Source of the DNA: Montifringilla adamsi
Lineage: Eukaryota; Chordata; Aves; Passeriformes; Passeridae
Direction of reading: 5' to 3'
DNA: 64,000 bases
Assembly (NCBI GenBank): GCA_017590115.1
Contig: JAGGNK010010226.1
Location: 5,801,732-5,865,731, forward strand
This document shows, in pieces, positions 11,928 to 24,900 of the stretch. The notes under the pieces were generated by a model. It had not been told where the DNA came from. It worked only from the letters and a program-made list of their open reading frames with translations, and did no database searches. The stretch's first letter is position 1. Each line of letters opens with the position of its first letter. Both the position numbers and the translations under genes were made by a program.

Positions 11928-12290
11928 GGTTACTTGAGGTCATTAGATCAATTTTTAAATTGATCCAGGGGTTATTTGAGGTCATTTGGGGTTACTTGAG
12001 GTAATTTCTGCTCCTGATGGGGTTACTTGAGGTCACAGGGGTTACTTGAGGTCATTGGAGCTTTTTTTTGGTTGATCCAGGGGTTACTTGAGGTCATGTG
12101 AGACCCTGATCAGGGTTACTTGAGGTCATTTCGAACCCTGGTGGGGTTACTTTAGGTCACAGATGTTACTTGAGGTCATTTGGGAGTTGTTTTCGTTGAT
12201 CCAGGGGTTACTTGAGGTCATTTGAGGTTACTTGAGGTCATTTCTGGCCCTGATGGGGTTACTTTAGGTCATAGGGGTTACTTTAGGTCA
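11928..12290 (+). repeat. Nested minisatellite carrying AGGTCA half-sites
   Basis: Thirteen copies of GGTTACTTGAGGTCA or close variants lie in 363 bp. Twelve contain AGGTCA; the third has AGGTAA. Copies are spaced about 20 to 41 bp apart and grouped in a higher-order unit marked by TTGATCCAGGGGTTA at 11,960, 12,072 and 12,196, giving periods of about 112 and 124 bp. Later copies in each unit often carry CTTTAGGTCA. Degenerate outliers occur at about 11,516-11,600 and 11,901. AGGTCA is the core half-site for many nuclear receptors, but spacing is irregular and longer than canonical DR1-DR5 elements, so a regulatory role is only inference. Confidence 0.9.
11946..11965. repeat. 9-bp inverted repeat inside the minisatellite
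   Basis: GATCAATTT and AAATTGATC are perfect reverse complements separated by two T residues. The feature is confined to the first higher-order unit; the other two units have a G/T-rich tract there instead. Confidence 0.85.
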
Positions 12291-14954
12291 TTGGTGTCTT
12301 TTTATTCAAATGAAGTTGCAGGACTCCTCTGCCTCCCTTTTTGGACATCATAAACCTCTGGTGTTTGTGGATTTTTCTAACAAGTACATATTGACAGTTC
12401 ACCTATTCCCCCAAATCTCAGAGGAAGCCATAAAACTTTGTCATTTCTTACCCTGATCACCAGCAACAGTGACATTTTCAAATATGTGCTACAAAGACAT
12501 GAAACAAATTCTGCCCAGCTTCATTTTCAACCCTCGCACTCAGAACAAGGAACACTAAAAATATTTATTAATTTATTCATTATTCTGTGCAAATCACTCC
12601 TGGCACGCACATTAAACTCACAATGTGATGAAAGGAAAACACACGGGAGGTAGAGAATTAAATAACTTTCTTCAGCTTCTGTTTTTCCCTCTCTATTTTG
12701 TCACCAGAGTTTTAACACAAAAAGGATGTTTTTTGGCAAATCTATCAGAGGGTGCTAACAAGGGAAATGACTAATGGGCCTTTTGATGGCAAAGAAAAAT
12801 AGATGCTGAAGTGAGCTGGATGCTTTGTTGCCACTGCTGTTTCTGGTGCAGCTTGATCATCTTTCCTCAAAGACAAAACAAGCCCAAAAAAGGGCAGAAA
12901 ATAAAAAGAATGTGGAGATTTCAAAAATGCAGCAGATGTTTCTAAGGCTGTGTTTCACCTGCTATCAGAGAGTGGCAAGTTCCCAGCACCAGGTCTTACC
13001 TTTTGTCATCAGATCTGACAAACCCCCACAAATCAGACTATTTAAAGCTGTGCTCAAGCAGCTTTTGTGACCACAGGCTCTCTGACATGCTACAAAACAA
13101 TCCTAGCTACCAAGGCCCAAAAAACTTGGAAAAAAGGAAAAAGAGAGGGAGAAAAGGGAAGAAATACACAATACATTGGCAAATAGGGGGGGAAAATATG
13201 GGGGATTGGGATGGGAAGCAAGATTAGCACCTCAGCTCTCATAGTTGGGCTCCGACTGGAATTTTTCTGAAGCCAATGGAGATGTTGGTGGCACGTGGGT
13301 TCATTTTGGCTACCCAGAGCAGTAAGGACATCAAGAGAAGGATGCTGGCTCCAGTTGTGCTGTATTTTTGGTGTGAGATCTCACTGTCCTCTGGCACTGC
13401 TCCCTGGACACAAAGATGGAATGATGGATTAAACATCTCAAGCTTTCCTCACCCTGGTTACTATAAAACTGAATTCTCAGCATTACAATATTGCTCCATC
13501 AATTTTATCCATGTACCAGCTATTTACACAACTTAATATCACCACAATTGGTCATCTTATTTTGACTGGAATAATTCACATTTGTCCACTTTGAGCCCAT
13601 GGGCTGAAGTGAAGCATTTTTTGTTTTAGAAGACTTATAGCACTAGCCCCCAAGGAAGCCTGAGGCCACAGGATGCAACAACTGGAACTGCACATCATTT
13701 TAACCCAAACCACAAAACTGCACTTGCTATCAGACAAAGCTATTTATTCCTGTGGAATTGGAAGGAAACGGGTGGGAGCTGCAATGTTTCACAGCTTTGT
13801 TTAAATGAGGCATATTTTAAGTTACCTGGAGACTCCAAGCAAAACAGAGTTTGCACAAACAAGTACAGAAATGGTTTCTCCTCCACAGAGTTATTACAGT
13901 ACACAAGTAGGCACACAGTCAAGAAGCACAAGGAAAAACATTCTAAATTGGCCCAAGTCAATGAGCCATTTGATAGATTTCTGACTTCCACTTCAGTGCT
14001 TTATCTGTCCCACACTGATAGGAAATGAGTATTGAGGGCAATCTTACTGCTTTTTGAAATAATGGAGATTTGCTTTTCTAGTAGTTAAATCAATGCAGAA
14101 TCTATTTTCTGAACAGCAGTAGATGTTTCATCTGGCTTACCTGGCTGATGGATTTGATCAGAACACATCCATTGTCCTGGGAAAGATGCAGAACACAGCG
14201 TGGTGAGGGGAATTACAGCACTCACAAAAAAAGTAAGCATGTAGCAAGGAAAAAGTAAAAATCAACAGCTCAACTTTGCTGTAATTCCTTTGTCACTGCA
14301 GTGCAAGGTTGGAAAGAACAGTCAATGATGTGAAAGTCAGCATGTAAAAATAATTATCAAATGAGCCCAAGTCTGAGATGAAGGAAATAACTGAGTGAAA
14401 ACTCTTTCCACTGAAGCAGCTGTTAATTGCATTCACCAGTCCAGTGAATGTAAGGGAAAATTTAATGAACTGCTGACCAACAACTCTTTGATTAATTTCT
14501 TTCTTCCATTCTCATTCACTGTGCCTGTTCCCAGTGCCTGAGCTAAAAATGGTAAATTTGGTGCAGGCTCTGAATCTTTAATATGGGCATTACTTTTTGG
14601 ACCTGCATCACTTTTTCACCACTTCTTCCCTGCAGGATTTGTGATAAGAGAAATGCAGTTCAGAACTAAGGCAGAAGCCACCTGTCTCTTGAAATTAATG
14701 CCTCATACCTGCCCTGAGAACAGAGAGTGCGCCAGGAGCTGAGCCCAACACAGCACAGAGGGTCTCTGGGCTGGTGCTGAAGGAAATAACTCAACCTCTT
14801 ACCTGTCTGTATTCAAAGTGGAGGCAGTTAATTCAACAAGTGTAGAGAGAGAGTGAGGTTTTGTGGCAAAACCCATTCCCCAGATGCCACGATCCTTTTC
14901 TTCAAAAAACCATTTCCTCTCAGGAAAATTCCTCTATTGTTGTTTCTGGTGTGT
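12291..14954. other. Non-coding stretch, no gene seen
   Basis: Unique AT-rich sequence with short open frames only. No repeat family, RNA gene or convincing exon seen. Confidence 0.55.
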
Positions 14955-15011
14955 TTTTCCTTCCCCTTCCCCTTTCCTTTCCTTTCCTTCCCTTCCCTTT
15001 TTTCTTTCTTT
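14955..15011 (+). repeat. (TTTCC)n-type pyrimidine repeat
   Basis: About 57 bp of TTCC, CCCTT and TTTCC words without purines, an imperfect pentanucleotide repeat. Confidence 0.85.
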
Positions 15012-15989
15012 AATCTTCACAGCATAAGGACTTTATAATCTTATCATCAGCACAGATCTAAGACATGCATATTGAGAATAGGAAAATGTGAAACCAAGTC
15101 TTCAGTGACTGCCACAAGGCTTCTCTCAAGACAAAACTTGGCCACCACTCCCTGGGGACCCTGAAAGCTGACACCTGAACTCCACCAGGATGTTCCCTGT
15201 GCAAGGGATGAGACCCAGACATCCCAGCCCTCCTGGCCAGGTAACCACACCAAGCACACACAGGCAAGCTCTTCACAGCTCCAGACACCAGAGGGGGAAG
15301 ACACTTCACAAAAGAATTGCAGATGTAATTTCTCAGGACACCCTTTTTTCCCACCTCCCACCTCTTTTGGAGCAGTATTTCACAGCCACACTCTGTGAAA
15401 TAAGTATTTGACAGTGGAAAGTATCCCAGACCAGAAAGACCTCTTAATCTGTGCCTATCTTAGGTAGCTGTTTCTAATCTTAATAATAGCAGAGCATCAA
15501 ATTTCCTATTGCTTTTAGAGAAGTCAGAGAGGAAAAAAATAAATCACAAGATTCAAACATATAACTGTTCCTAAAAGCTTTAAGAGCAAGGACATCAGCC
15601 TCTAAATTAACTCAAAACCTACAATAATTATACAAAAGGTATTAGAATATTATGAAAACCTGAATTGTCTTAAGAACTTCAAAACTGATTATAAAGGAGA
15701 TGCTGTCAAAAGGACTACTCTGTTAAAGGCAAGACTTTCTTTTAAAAGGCAACAGACTGGTGAGCACAAAATGAAAGCAGCTTTTAAGGAGCACCCTGAA
15801 ACTCTTACACTGCTGAGCTTTGTACAAGGGCAACAGAGATCCGTGGAATAGGGGGTGCTTGGTGCTAACTAAAGTATTCAAAGGACACCTCTAAAATTTA
15901 GATTTACAGATTATTTCATTAGTTGCTCACTGCGCAAGGTATACAGCAGATATTAAAACTCTATCTGTACTAGAACTACAAAAGAAAAT
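15012..15989. other. Non-coding stretch, no gene seen
   Basis: Unique sequence. Two overlapping minus-strand open frames of about 100 codons at 15,047-15,361 are in different phases and match no family I recognise. Confidence 0.5.
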
Positions 15990-16560
15990 CTCTTAATCCT
16001 TCTTTTGGTTAGGCAAATGTGTATCTTTCCCACACTCTGCATCTTTGCAGCACTAAGTGGCTAAGCAGTAAGGGTAATTAAGTAGTAGTTAGGAATCTGC
16101 TGAGTGTTGCATGTCCTTAATGTGCTTTAAGGAAATTCTAGCATTACAGATTCATGGCATTCCTATTACTTGATAATTGCATTTTAAAGTCTGGCATTTT
16201 AATTATGCTAATATGCATGGGGTTATATTTTAAATTTAGTATCTTATTTTATCTTCCAAGTGCTATAAGTTCTTGCCCCTAGACAAGTAAAATTTCATGG
16301 AAATCTGAACTGTAACATCCCATCACTTTATCCTCATAGCCTAATTAAATGCTGACATTGGTTAAATGAGTTAAATCGAGTATTTTGGTTTTGTGTGTGT
16401 TTCGCCAACTCAAAGCAAATTTAAATTAAGAGCCTTTATGAGAGTTCTGTACTCCTTCTGGCACATGGCATTATCATATCATAATAGATGCAATTTAGAA
16501 GATTATATCACTCCCTAATTCATTCTCCCAGTTGTTTAGGAGACAAATTTGGGCCCATCA
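15990..16560. promoter_or_regulatory. Candidate AT-rich regulatory island with POU and homeodomain motifs
   Basis: The core is TAATTA (16,200-16,205) running into ATGCTAATATGCAT (16,205-16,218), an octamer-like POU site abutting a palindromic ATGCAT. Further TAAT-type homeodomain cores surround it, and no transposon signature or open frame is visible across about 570 bp. Dense, low-redundancy AT-rich text of this kind is common in vertebrate conserved non-coding elements, but conservation is not tested here. Confidence 0.2.
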
Positions 16561-18884
16561 ATTTGAGTTGGATGGTTTTTTTCCTGTCTCAGCTATGTAA
16601 GTAACCAAATAAGTCTCAGTGATTCACTTTTAAAATCTGAGCACAGGCAACAGCAGGATGATGTGGTGGGGCCTGTGTTTTCAAAATGGACAGGTGACCC
16701 AAATTCCAGTTCAATTCCTGAAACTCCTGTCCTAAGAAACAAGCAAACAAGCCCCCTTTTTAGAACAGGGGTGCTTCACATTTTCTAGAAATTCACAGCA
16801 CTCTCAGTTTTCTCAAGTCAGGCAGCCAATATGATTAGCTGTTTCAAAAGCTTAGGCTAAAAAGTAATTAAAAGTGAAATTCTTATAACTGATTATCCTT
16901 CTTAAACTGGCTTACATGCTCACAAACACTGGCTCTAGGCTGTACTCTGCTATCTACTTTTAAAATCTGCTTATAACCTACAGCTGAAAAATAAATTGGG
17001 ACAATCAGTTATGTCCCGTCTGTTTTAATTCTGCAATTGTATCAAAACAGATGGATGGATAAAGATGATTTGGCAACAAGAGTGTGGCACCACTTCAGTG
17101 GATCAGGAACCTTCAAAGGTGAGAGGAAGGACAAGAGAAGGGGAACTTACTCTTCTATATTAATGTAAGAAAAGCAACATACTGTGCTTTTCTTACCAAT
17201 TCTGTGGTAGTTTTAATCATACTAAAATAAAATTATTAGTCCCTCCACGTAGGAAAGAGTTGAAAGAAAGTAAATAAAAGCAGGGAAAAGAAAGGAAGGA
17301 TAGTGAAAAACCAGAAAACACTCTGAATAGCAAAAACACCACCCATCTAAGTGATTGATGAATTCAAATATGACAGAAAGAAAAAATACAGCAAAGCCAT
17401 TCTGAGTGAAAGTAGATATTGAAGTTTCAGGTTCCTTTTAACAAACTGATCATCAGCTCTGGAGACAACTTAGCATATGGAAGACTGTCCCTCACTTGAA
17501 GCAATTGCTTGTCTACAAGAGGGATGCTTAACCAAATGAAGCCAAATCAACTGCTGCCATCCAGGTAATGCCTGCATTCAACTATCATCTCTCAATTTCT
17601 TTTTGTTCCTACTGACCTGACCCATGTTACTGGAATGAAAATAACTAAGAGGAAAAAATGAAACTTACCTGAAATTTTTTGCATTTTTGCAAATTTACCA
17701 TTTCATTTAGATCATATTTCCCATTCTTCTCACTAACAAAAATCTTCAGAAATCTCCAAACATGACTCTCTTATTAGCTTCCTCCTACCATCTGGCATTT
17801 AATTGCAGTGGGGAGAATGCAGAACTAGGAACAATTGTGCATCTTCATCACAAGGGTTTCTCATCAAAAAACCTTAAGGAGGAGGCTGAGAACAAGAACC
17901 ATAAAGCTATTTTACTTTTCCTTGCCACAATGAAGAAACTGAAACTAAAGTTAAGATGATTCTACAGAGACAGAGCTGGTTTTTGTCTTCCACCTGACAT
18001 CCCAGAAAGAGAGGGAAGGCTCTTCCTAGCACAGAACAGAGACACTTCCCTTCTCCCTGCTCACAATGAAGAGATAGCAGCATTTTATTTCCTGAAAGAG
18101 CTTACTCCTTGCTCACAGTGCAATATCCAGTCTGAACAGTCAAAGAAACTTGCACAAAATGTATTCCAAAGTCATTAATCCTAGTAATCATCTTCTACCT
18201 GTTAGCCTTTCCCCACTGGCAGCAGCCAGTTCAAACCTAGACCAGCCTAGATTGAGCAAACATTTATCATTCATTCATGCTATGCAGGGACAAAGTGGAA
18301 CAAATTAAAATGCCCAAATCACATTTCATTTAATGTTTCCTGGCTTTTGATTACTTGATGAACCTCTTTAACCAGAATGCAATGGTGAGCACTGAAAATG
18401 GTGTGCTAGAAGTACCTGCATCCTAAATTCCTGGGAGAATGCAGTCTGGACCCCACTGATTGCCATTTGTGCAGCAGGTCTGAGCTTCCAGTCACTTTTT
18501 GGGTCACTTCATCCCTGTGATAAAGATACAAATACAGAGATACAGAGATCATCACTCCAGACTTAATGGCAAGAGTTGCAATGCTTTGTCACAGGGCCTT
18601 GTTGGGGCTAGAACAACTTTCTCTGCTTTCATTCTCCCACATGGCCACACCAGGACCACTCACTCTGTGGCCTTTCTGATCGAGCTGAAATTGCATTTTA
18701 TTTCAGACTCCATAAGCAGTGAAATTGTCCAGTGTTCTATGTCTGTGTCTGTACCAACATTCATTCAATCTTGCCTAATGCAGCTATTAAATTAAAAGAG
18801 TGGTTCTAATTGGACTTCCTGAGTCAAAGTGTTTCTCCATCCCACTTTAGGTAAAACTCCATAAAGGGTCTATTTATAAATGTT
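16561..18884. other. Non-coding stretch, no gene seen
   Basis: Unique sequence with no recognisable element. Open frames at 17,762-17,959 and 18,499-18,795 are short and unconvincing. Confidence 0.55.
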
Positions 18885-18995
18885 GCCAACGTGGTTAATG
18901 CTTTTGACCTTTGATGGGGAGCAATTCTAATAATTGTGCAATGCAGCAGCAACATTTTTTGTTACTGTTCTGAATGTTCCTGTTCAGGAACAGTC
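18885..18995. promoter_or_regulatory. Candidate regulatory site cluster with TCF/LEF site and hairpin
   Basis: CCTTTGATG at 18,908-18,916 is a full TCF/LEF consensus, and TGACCTTTG overlapping it also resembles a nuclear-receptor DR1 half. Fifty bp on, ACTGTTC (18,964-18,970) pairs with GAACAGT (18,988-18,994). The stem extends by TGAA/TTCA with one bulged base around an 8-nt loop. TGTTCC and GGAACA within it resemble steroid-receptor half-sites. A regulatory role is inference; the motifs themselves are exact. Confidence 0.25.
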
Positions 18996-21900
18996 TGATG
19001 GCCTCTATTTCCCTCTCTCTTTCTCTTTCTCTGCTTTTTAAAGTCTGCCAAATAAAAGGATTTATTTGCTCAGAGTGCAGACCAGCTGAGTTTAGCAGAA
19101 GCTCATGAGCAGTAATCCACAGAGCAGTTCACATACCAGCTTCTGAGAATCCACCCCATCAAAACACACAGTCCTTGTGACAGGTATTTTTAACAATTTC
19201 AGCCAAAATGGACACATGGGGAGGACAAGCACACGTATCCATGGAATAAAGAATCTGCAGTTACATCTTTCTCATAGGAGTGATGCAATTAGCTCCTGGA
19301 TTCTGACTTAGGACAGCTGAGGAGAAATTAAGGAGGCCCACCTTAAAGAGCTTAAACAAGGCATTTGCTTAAATTGTAAACTAATTGTAAACTGGTCTAC
19401 AGGAAGCAACAATAACTCAAATTTTGAAAAAATATTACAATTATTTGAAAAAATATTGAAAATATTTGAAAAAATATTACATCATTCCATTATGTTTTCA
19501 TCAACCCTTGTATTTTATTTTAATTCACTGCTTTAGAAGCACCCTACAGCTCTAATCAAGCTAGGTTTTTTTAATGTGTGATGGAAAGACTGGTGCATAC
19601 ATGATTTCAGAGGGGTAGGAAGCAATAGTGACACATCCTGCTCAGAACAATGCTTTTTTGTCTGTCTGGGTGGAGAAAGCCTTGGGGAGCAGAAGGGAAG
19701 GGTTTGGCTGGGTAAAGTCATAGTTAAATCCCTCTCATGTAGGTGAGTGCAAGGGAGATGTGCTGCAAAACAGATGGGTGTGAGGAGATAGAGGCATTCC
19801 TCCTCATCATCAGCACAGAGCATTTGCTTTCAATGTCCTCTGCAGAAAACTGAGTTCCTGGTTTCCTACTTTCCTGAAATTTTGGTTCAAGATTTTTTTC
19901 CTGTTTTAGCTGTATTGGAATTAGATTTAAACCCTTGGTTTGAGTCACAGAAGAGGGAATTGGTGATGAAAGAAATGTTGGCAATCATCCTTTTTTGAGC
20001 TGCTGGAGTGAAGCATTTCTAATTGTTTGAGTTTGCAGCAAAAAAAAAAAAAAAACCCTCAGGATTCCCAGCATACATTCAGGTCTGGGAAAAGGAGTCA
20101 GGAACACCATGCCAACCCCATGTCATCACTTACTGGCAATCTGCCACAGCAGAAACTGCACAGTTGAAAACTGTTTGGTTACCCCAGCAGTTCATATTTT
20201 CTTGCTGGAAGGAGGCTCATCTCCTGTACTGAACATTTTAAAAACTGTAACAACTCTAACCCTGGTATTTTCCTAAGTGGGAGGATGGTGAACAAATAAA
20301 AATTATTTTTTCTATATAATATCCTTCCTAGATTGCTCCTGGGATCCTGAAGTTAAGAATAAGAGAATAGTGTGTACCCTTTACAGACAAGTGAACCAAA
20401 GCTGGACTAAAGTAAGGACTACACCTCAGAGAAGCTCTGAAGATGCCACTTTTGCCAGCAATCCCAGATGTGCAGTATAAATGCTCAAGGAGCAGGACAC
20501 CACAAGCATTTCCATGCTCTGTGGAGTGATGCAGCTATTTTCCCTCCTGCCTTGGGAATGCTGTCTCATGAGCACTCTTGGCTGTGCTTCAGTCCAGACC
20601 AGGAATGTCACAGCTCACACACAGTGGCCTTCAGGTGACTCTGTCCCACAGGAAGAGGACAAGGTGTGCACCTGGTGCTCCCCAGTGCTAATGGGCTCTC
20701 TGCCCACAGCCCAGAACTGGTGCCAGTCCAGAGAACACCCCTCCACCTGAGTGACTGCTGGCTCCTCTGCACCACAGCCTTGCTCTACAAACCCACCCCT
20801 CTAGGGCTACAGTTTGCTGAGAGACCCTAAAACACAACTGCACAGCACCTACAGGGTTTTCTCTGTTAAAAACAAGCCTTCAGAAGGGATCCAGGCCACA
20901 CCTCTGCAATCCTGAGCTGTCTGAGATGCCCAGCCCCAGCCATGCTCACCGCTGTCTCCCTAGAGAAGGGCTTAGCCACAAGCACTCCTCTCCCCAAGTG
21001 CTGCTGCTTTGAGGAGCTGAAATCTTCCCTGAGTGGGTAGCCAGGAGAATTACATGGTAGCCAAGGACATTTCCCTGAGGAGAGGCTCTGCTCACAGCCT
21101 GGGGGTGACTTGTGATGCACCACACAGCAGGAGATATTGACCTCCTTGGCTTTAGGAAGAAAACCCGAGATTCCCCAGCACTGGCATCCACAGACCAGCT
21201 GCCTGAGATGCTGTTGAGGTAACATAGCCTGGGACTCCCCTAAAAATACATCCATGAGCACAGAATGCACCTGGGCCATGCTTCCTGCAGTCACAAAAGA
21301 CACAGCTGGACTTTCCTGCCTGTTTCCAGCTCCTGCTGTCTGGAGCTGTGCCCCAGTTGTCCTTTGGGGCATGGACCTCCCCTTGTGCACTGGGCAGGCA
21401 CTTTGAGCACCTGCATGAAGTTGTTTCAAATTCCACTCCTGGAATTTTAGCTCCCTAAAATTTAAGTTCAGTAATGTTCAGCAGAACTGCTCTCAAACAC
21501 ACTGGTGGATCTGGGCCAACACCACAGGTCCAGATACAGAACCAAAACCAGGATTGAACTCAGACTGTCAAAATAAGCAAAGCAAATGCCTAAATTATAG
21601 TCTCATATACACATATACACATATAGTCTCATATACACAGGTCACAGACCAAGGCGAGTGCAGTAGGAGCACACTTCCTTCCTTTCATTTGCACGGAACA
21701 ACCAGAAAGAAAAAGTATTTTTCAAATGCCAAACTAGAATTTGGTTGTTGTTGCTGTTGTTGATCTCCACCACACTGACAGCCTTTAATTCAGAGTGAGT
21801 TTGAGTCCATAAAAAGCTGAGTGTGGCAAGAAAGGAGCCCAGATTGGGATCCTGACACAGTTCTTGCAATATTTGGCCTCCAAGGACACCCCTACCCAAT

Positions 21901-24900
21901 GTCTGGACCTTCTTCAGCTGGGAATTGCAGCCTGGGAATTTCAGTACACCTTCATCTGTAAGGTTACAGACAACAGAATGACTTAGTCCACATGCCCCAG
22001 TAATGGGACTAAGAGATTCATGGAAAAAGGAGTAATTGACAGCATTTCTTCACACTCCTAGCCAGACAACATCTGTTCAAATTAGATTTTGTGAATTTGA
22101 TGCTATCTGAACAGCAGGTCTGGTCCATAAGCCACCAATAACCCTTTTTCCTTCCCTCTCCCTTCTCTAATGAAACAATCAGCTGTAAAACAGAATCCTT
22201 GGAAAGAGATATGTGCAAATGGATTTTTTTTTTATGCCAAACAGAGCTTTACTAACACCAGTAAAATCAACACAGGTATAAGGGATTGCTCATTAAAAGG
22301 TGGAATCTCTATATTCTGCTCTTCTGAGAACTGAAAGATGTTAAAGACAAACATATTTCTTATTCATCTTTTCTCCCTGGTGACAAGTTGCTATTGGACA
22401 CCTTATTTAATAGTTTCACAGACACTCCCTGCAAAGAAGAGTGAGAAAATTTATCTCATCTGAAAATGGATTTTCTTCTAGTGGGAAAATCCATGGATCC
22501 GGCTCACTTGGCATGAGGATCTTAATTCTGAGACAAGCTTAAACTGTCACATCCATCCAAACAGGTTTGGGCTGGGGTCTTTTAGCCAGAATGCTTAGAA
22601 ATAGAAAGGGAAAAGGTATCCCACAGTTTAAGTTTCCTTGAATTATAATTCTTCCTCTTTCTTTCTCACTGAAGAAAGGAAAATTAAAGAAAGATTAATC
22701 TCTTTATTTAATTTTACTACTAAAATTCAATAAATGCAACTTTCTGTGCCTCTTGCAGAATACTTCCTGCAGACAAAACAAGAAAATCTTATGCATGAAT
22801 CAGAAACACTGGCATATTTATCTAAGCACTGTAAAATACACTCTGTTCACAGGCATGTAAGAGTGAAAGAACAATTATATCAGGCCAGATTAAAGACCCA
22901 TCTGCTCAGCCTTCAGTTTCTCTGAGCAACAAGTAGGGGATATCTACAGATAATGCACAGAGTGACACTTCCCCTGCATTGTCTTTAGACAATAGGGCAA
23001 TTAAAAACATTCACCATCTCCATCAGATCCTCCTAACAAGACCAAATTAAATTCTGACCTGGCTATTTGCATCCCACAGGCAGAAAAAATATAAGCCAAA
23101 ATGAGTCATTTATCACCCTGATTTATTTGGTCACATCTAAAACTATTGGAATAGATGATATTATCTACATATTTTTTTCTTAGCTAGTAATTACACTTCA
23201 CATAAAGTAAATTATTTCTTTCATGGCCAGCTACAGGTTAGAAAACTTCTGGGACATCTGTAATCTTAGATCAACTTCTGAGGACAAGGACAGTTTCTTT
23301 CAGCACTTTAACAGGAATTATTTTCCCTTCTAGGCTAATCCAGATCAGCAAATCAATACCACAAAGGTTATGTTATGCCTCCTTTTGCTGAAAAACAGCA
23401 AGCTGTTGATGTCTTGCTTTTTATAAATGGCTCATTCTATTAATAAAGAAGTCACATATTGCCTCTCTCTCCAATCATTGTGCCTTTAGGATTTTTCTCC
23501 CTTAATGCAGTATAGTGGCTCTTGAAGCTATTGGTTGGAAGAAAGTTGGTTTTATGTAAAAAAAATTCCAAGAATTTACAGATGATTTCATGTATATGGC
23601 ATCTTTGTCATGTTAGGATTGAAAATACTCCCCCACAGTTACTGATGAGGGTTCTCAGCTTTTGAAAATGCCATTCAGTTTATCATTTTTTATGCTAAGC
23701 AAGGAATGTCATATAGCAATAAAAATTAAGCTGCTTACAGGAAATGTGCAATAATCCACCCTCAGTCAAGACAGCTAACGAAAACTGGGATTCATCAAAT
23801 TCTGCTGATATTAGAGACTAATTACATCCAGAACACATTCATGTAGCAACATATAAGTGCACAGTCTCTCTTTTGATTAGAAAATCTGTCTCTGCCTCTT
23901 TGATCCCATGAGGCATAAACATTAATAAAAAGTAGCTGCATTCTGTATGTGCTGACTTAGAAGTCCACTGAACAGGAGGGACACTTCCAAGGCCCTTTTG
24001 GTTGGCAATCAAAGCTTCTGTGCTAAAAAAAACCATTCAAAAGGGGGATCCCTAAACAAGATCATAATTAAAATGACAATCTAATATTTAAAATTATTAG
24101 GCAAGAAGAATTAAAAGCAGTCTGACCTCTCCTTCTGCTGGAGAAGCAGCAGCAGCAACACTCCAGAAGAAGAGGTTTAAGGACACTCTCAAGTGTAGGC
24201 ATGAAGTCCATCTGCTGCCAAAGAGCAAGTGCAGTGGAGGTGAAAACTCAAAAGGGAGTGGCAGAGCCATCATTTGGAAACACACAGAGAAGGAGAAGCT
24301 TCCCTGCTGTCACAGCCTGTGCTGGAGTCAGTGGTGGAAGAGAAAGCAGCAGCTGGATCACCTCAGAGCCAAAAAATGAAGCACAGGATCTGGGCAAAAA
24401 CACTTGGCTGTTTCAGGTGTGACTGCTTAGGGGGCAGAGAGCTGCTGCCCCTGCAGTCCTGCCCTGCTTTAGCTGGCTATCAGGCAGAAACACAGGAGCT
24501 GGATGTGGGTGGCTCTTGTTCTCTGTCCATTCTCTCCCTTTTCCTGCTTCTCTGCATTTATCTGTCCCTCCCTCCCTCCCTCTCCTGCTCCTCCAAGTTT
24601 TATTTCTTGGCTCTACCCATCATACCCTGAGATTATTTTTCATTCAGCTGCACAGGAAAGGCAGAATATTTTTAATGTCAGGCTCTGGTGGGGATGAAAG
24701 AGTAAATGAAGCTGGAGGCCATCCATGCAACAACTTGAGAATTTCTATCGTAGATCCTATTGTAAGGAACAATAACTGAAACTTCTTTTGCCCTTAATGA
24801 AAAGGGGGGGGAAAGGAGGTATATTACACTTTAAATTTGCAGCTAGTAGAGGAGGGCAAAGAAATATTTTAGTAAAATTATAAAGAATGAACAAAAATGG

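Noticed and set aside
20866..21429. 187-codon minus-strand open frame
   Set aside because: It starts with TTG rather than ATG, shares its stretch with a second minus-strand frame in another phase, and resembles no protein. The GC-richer local composition explains the scarcity of stops.
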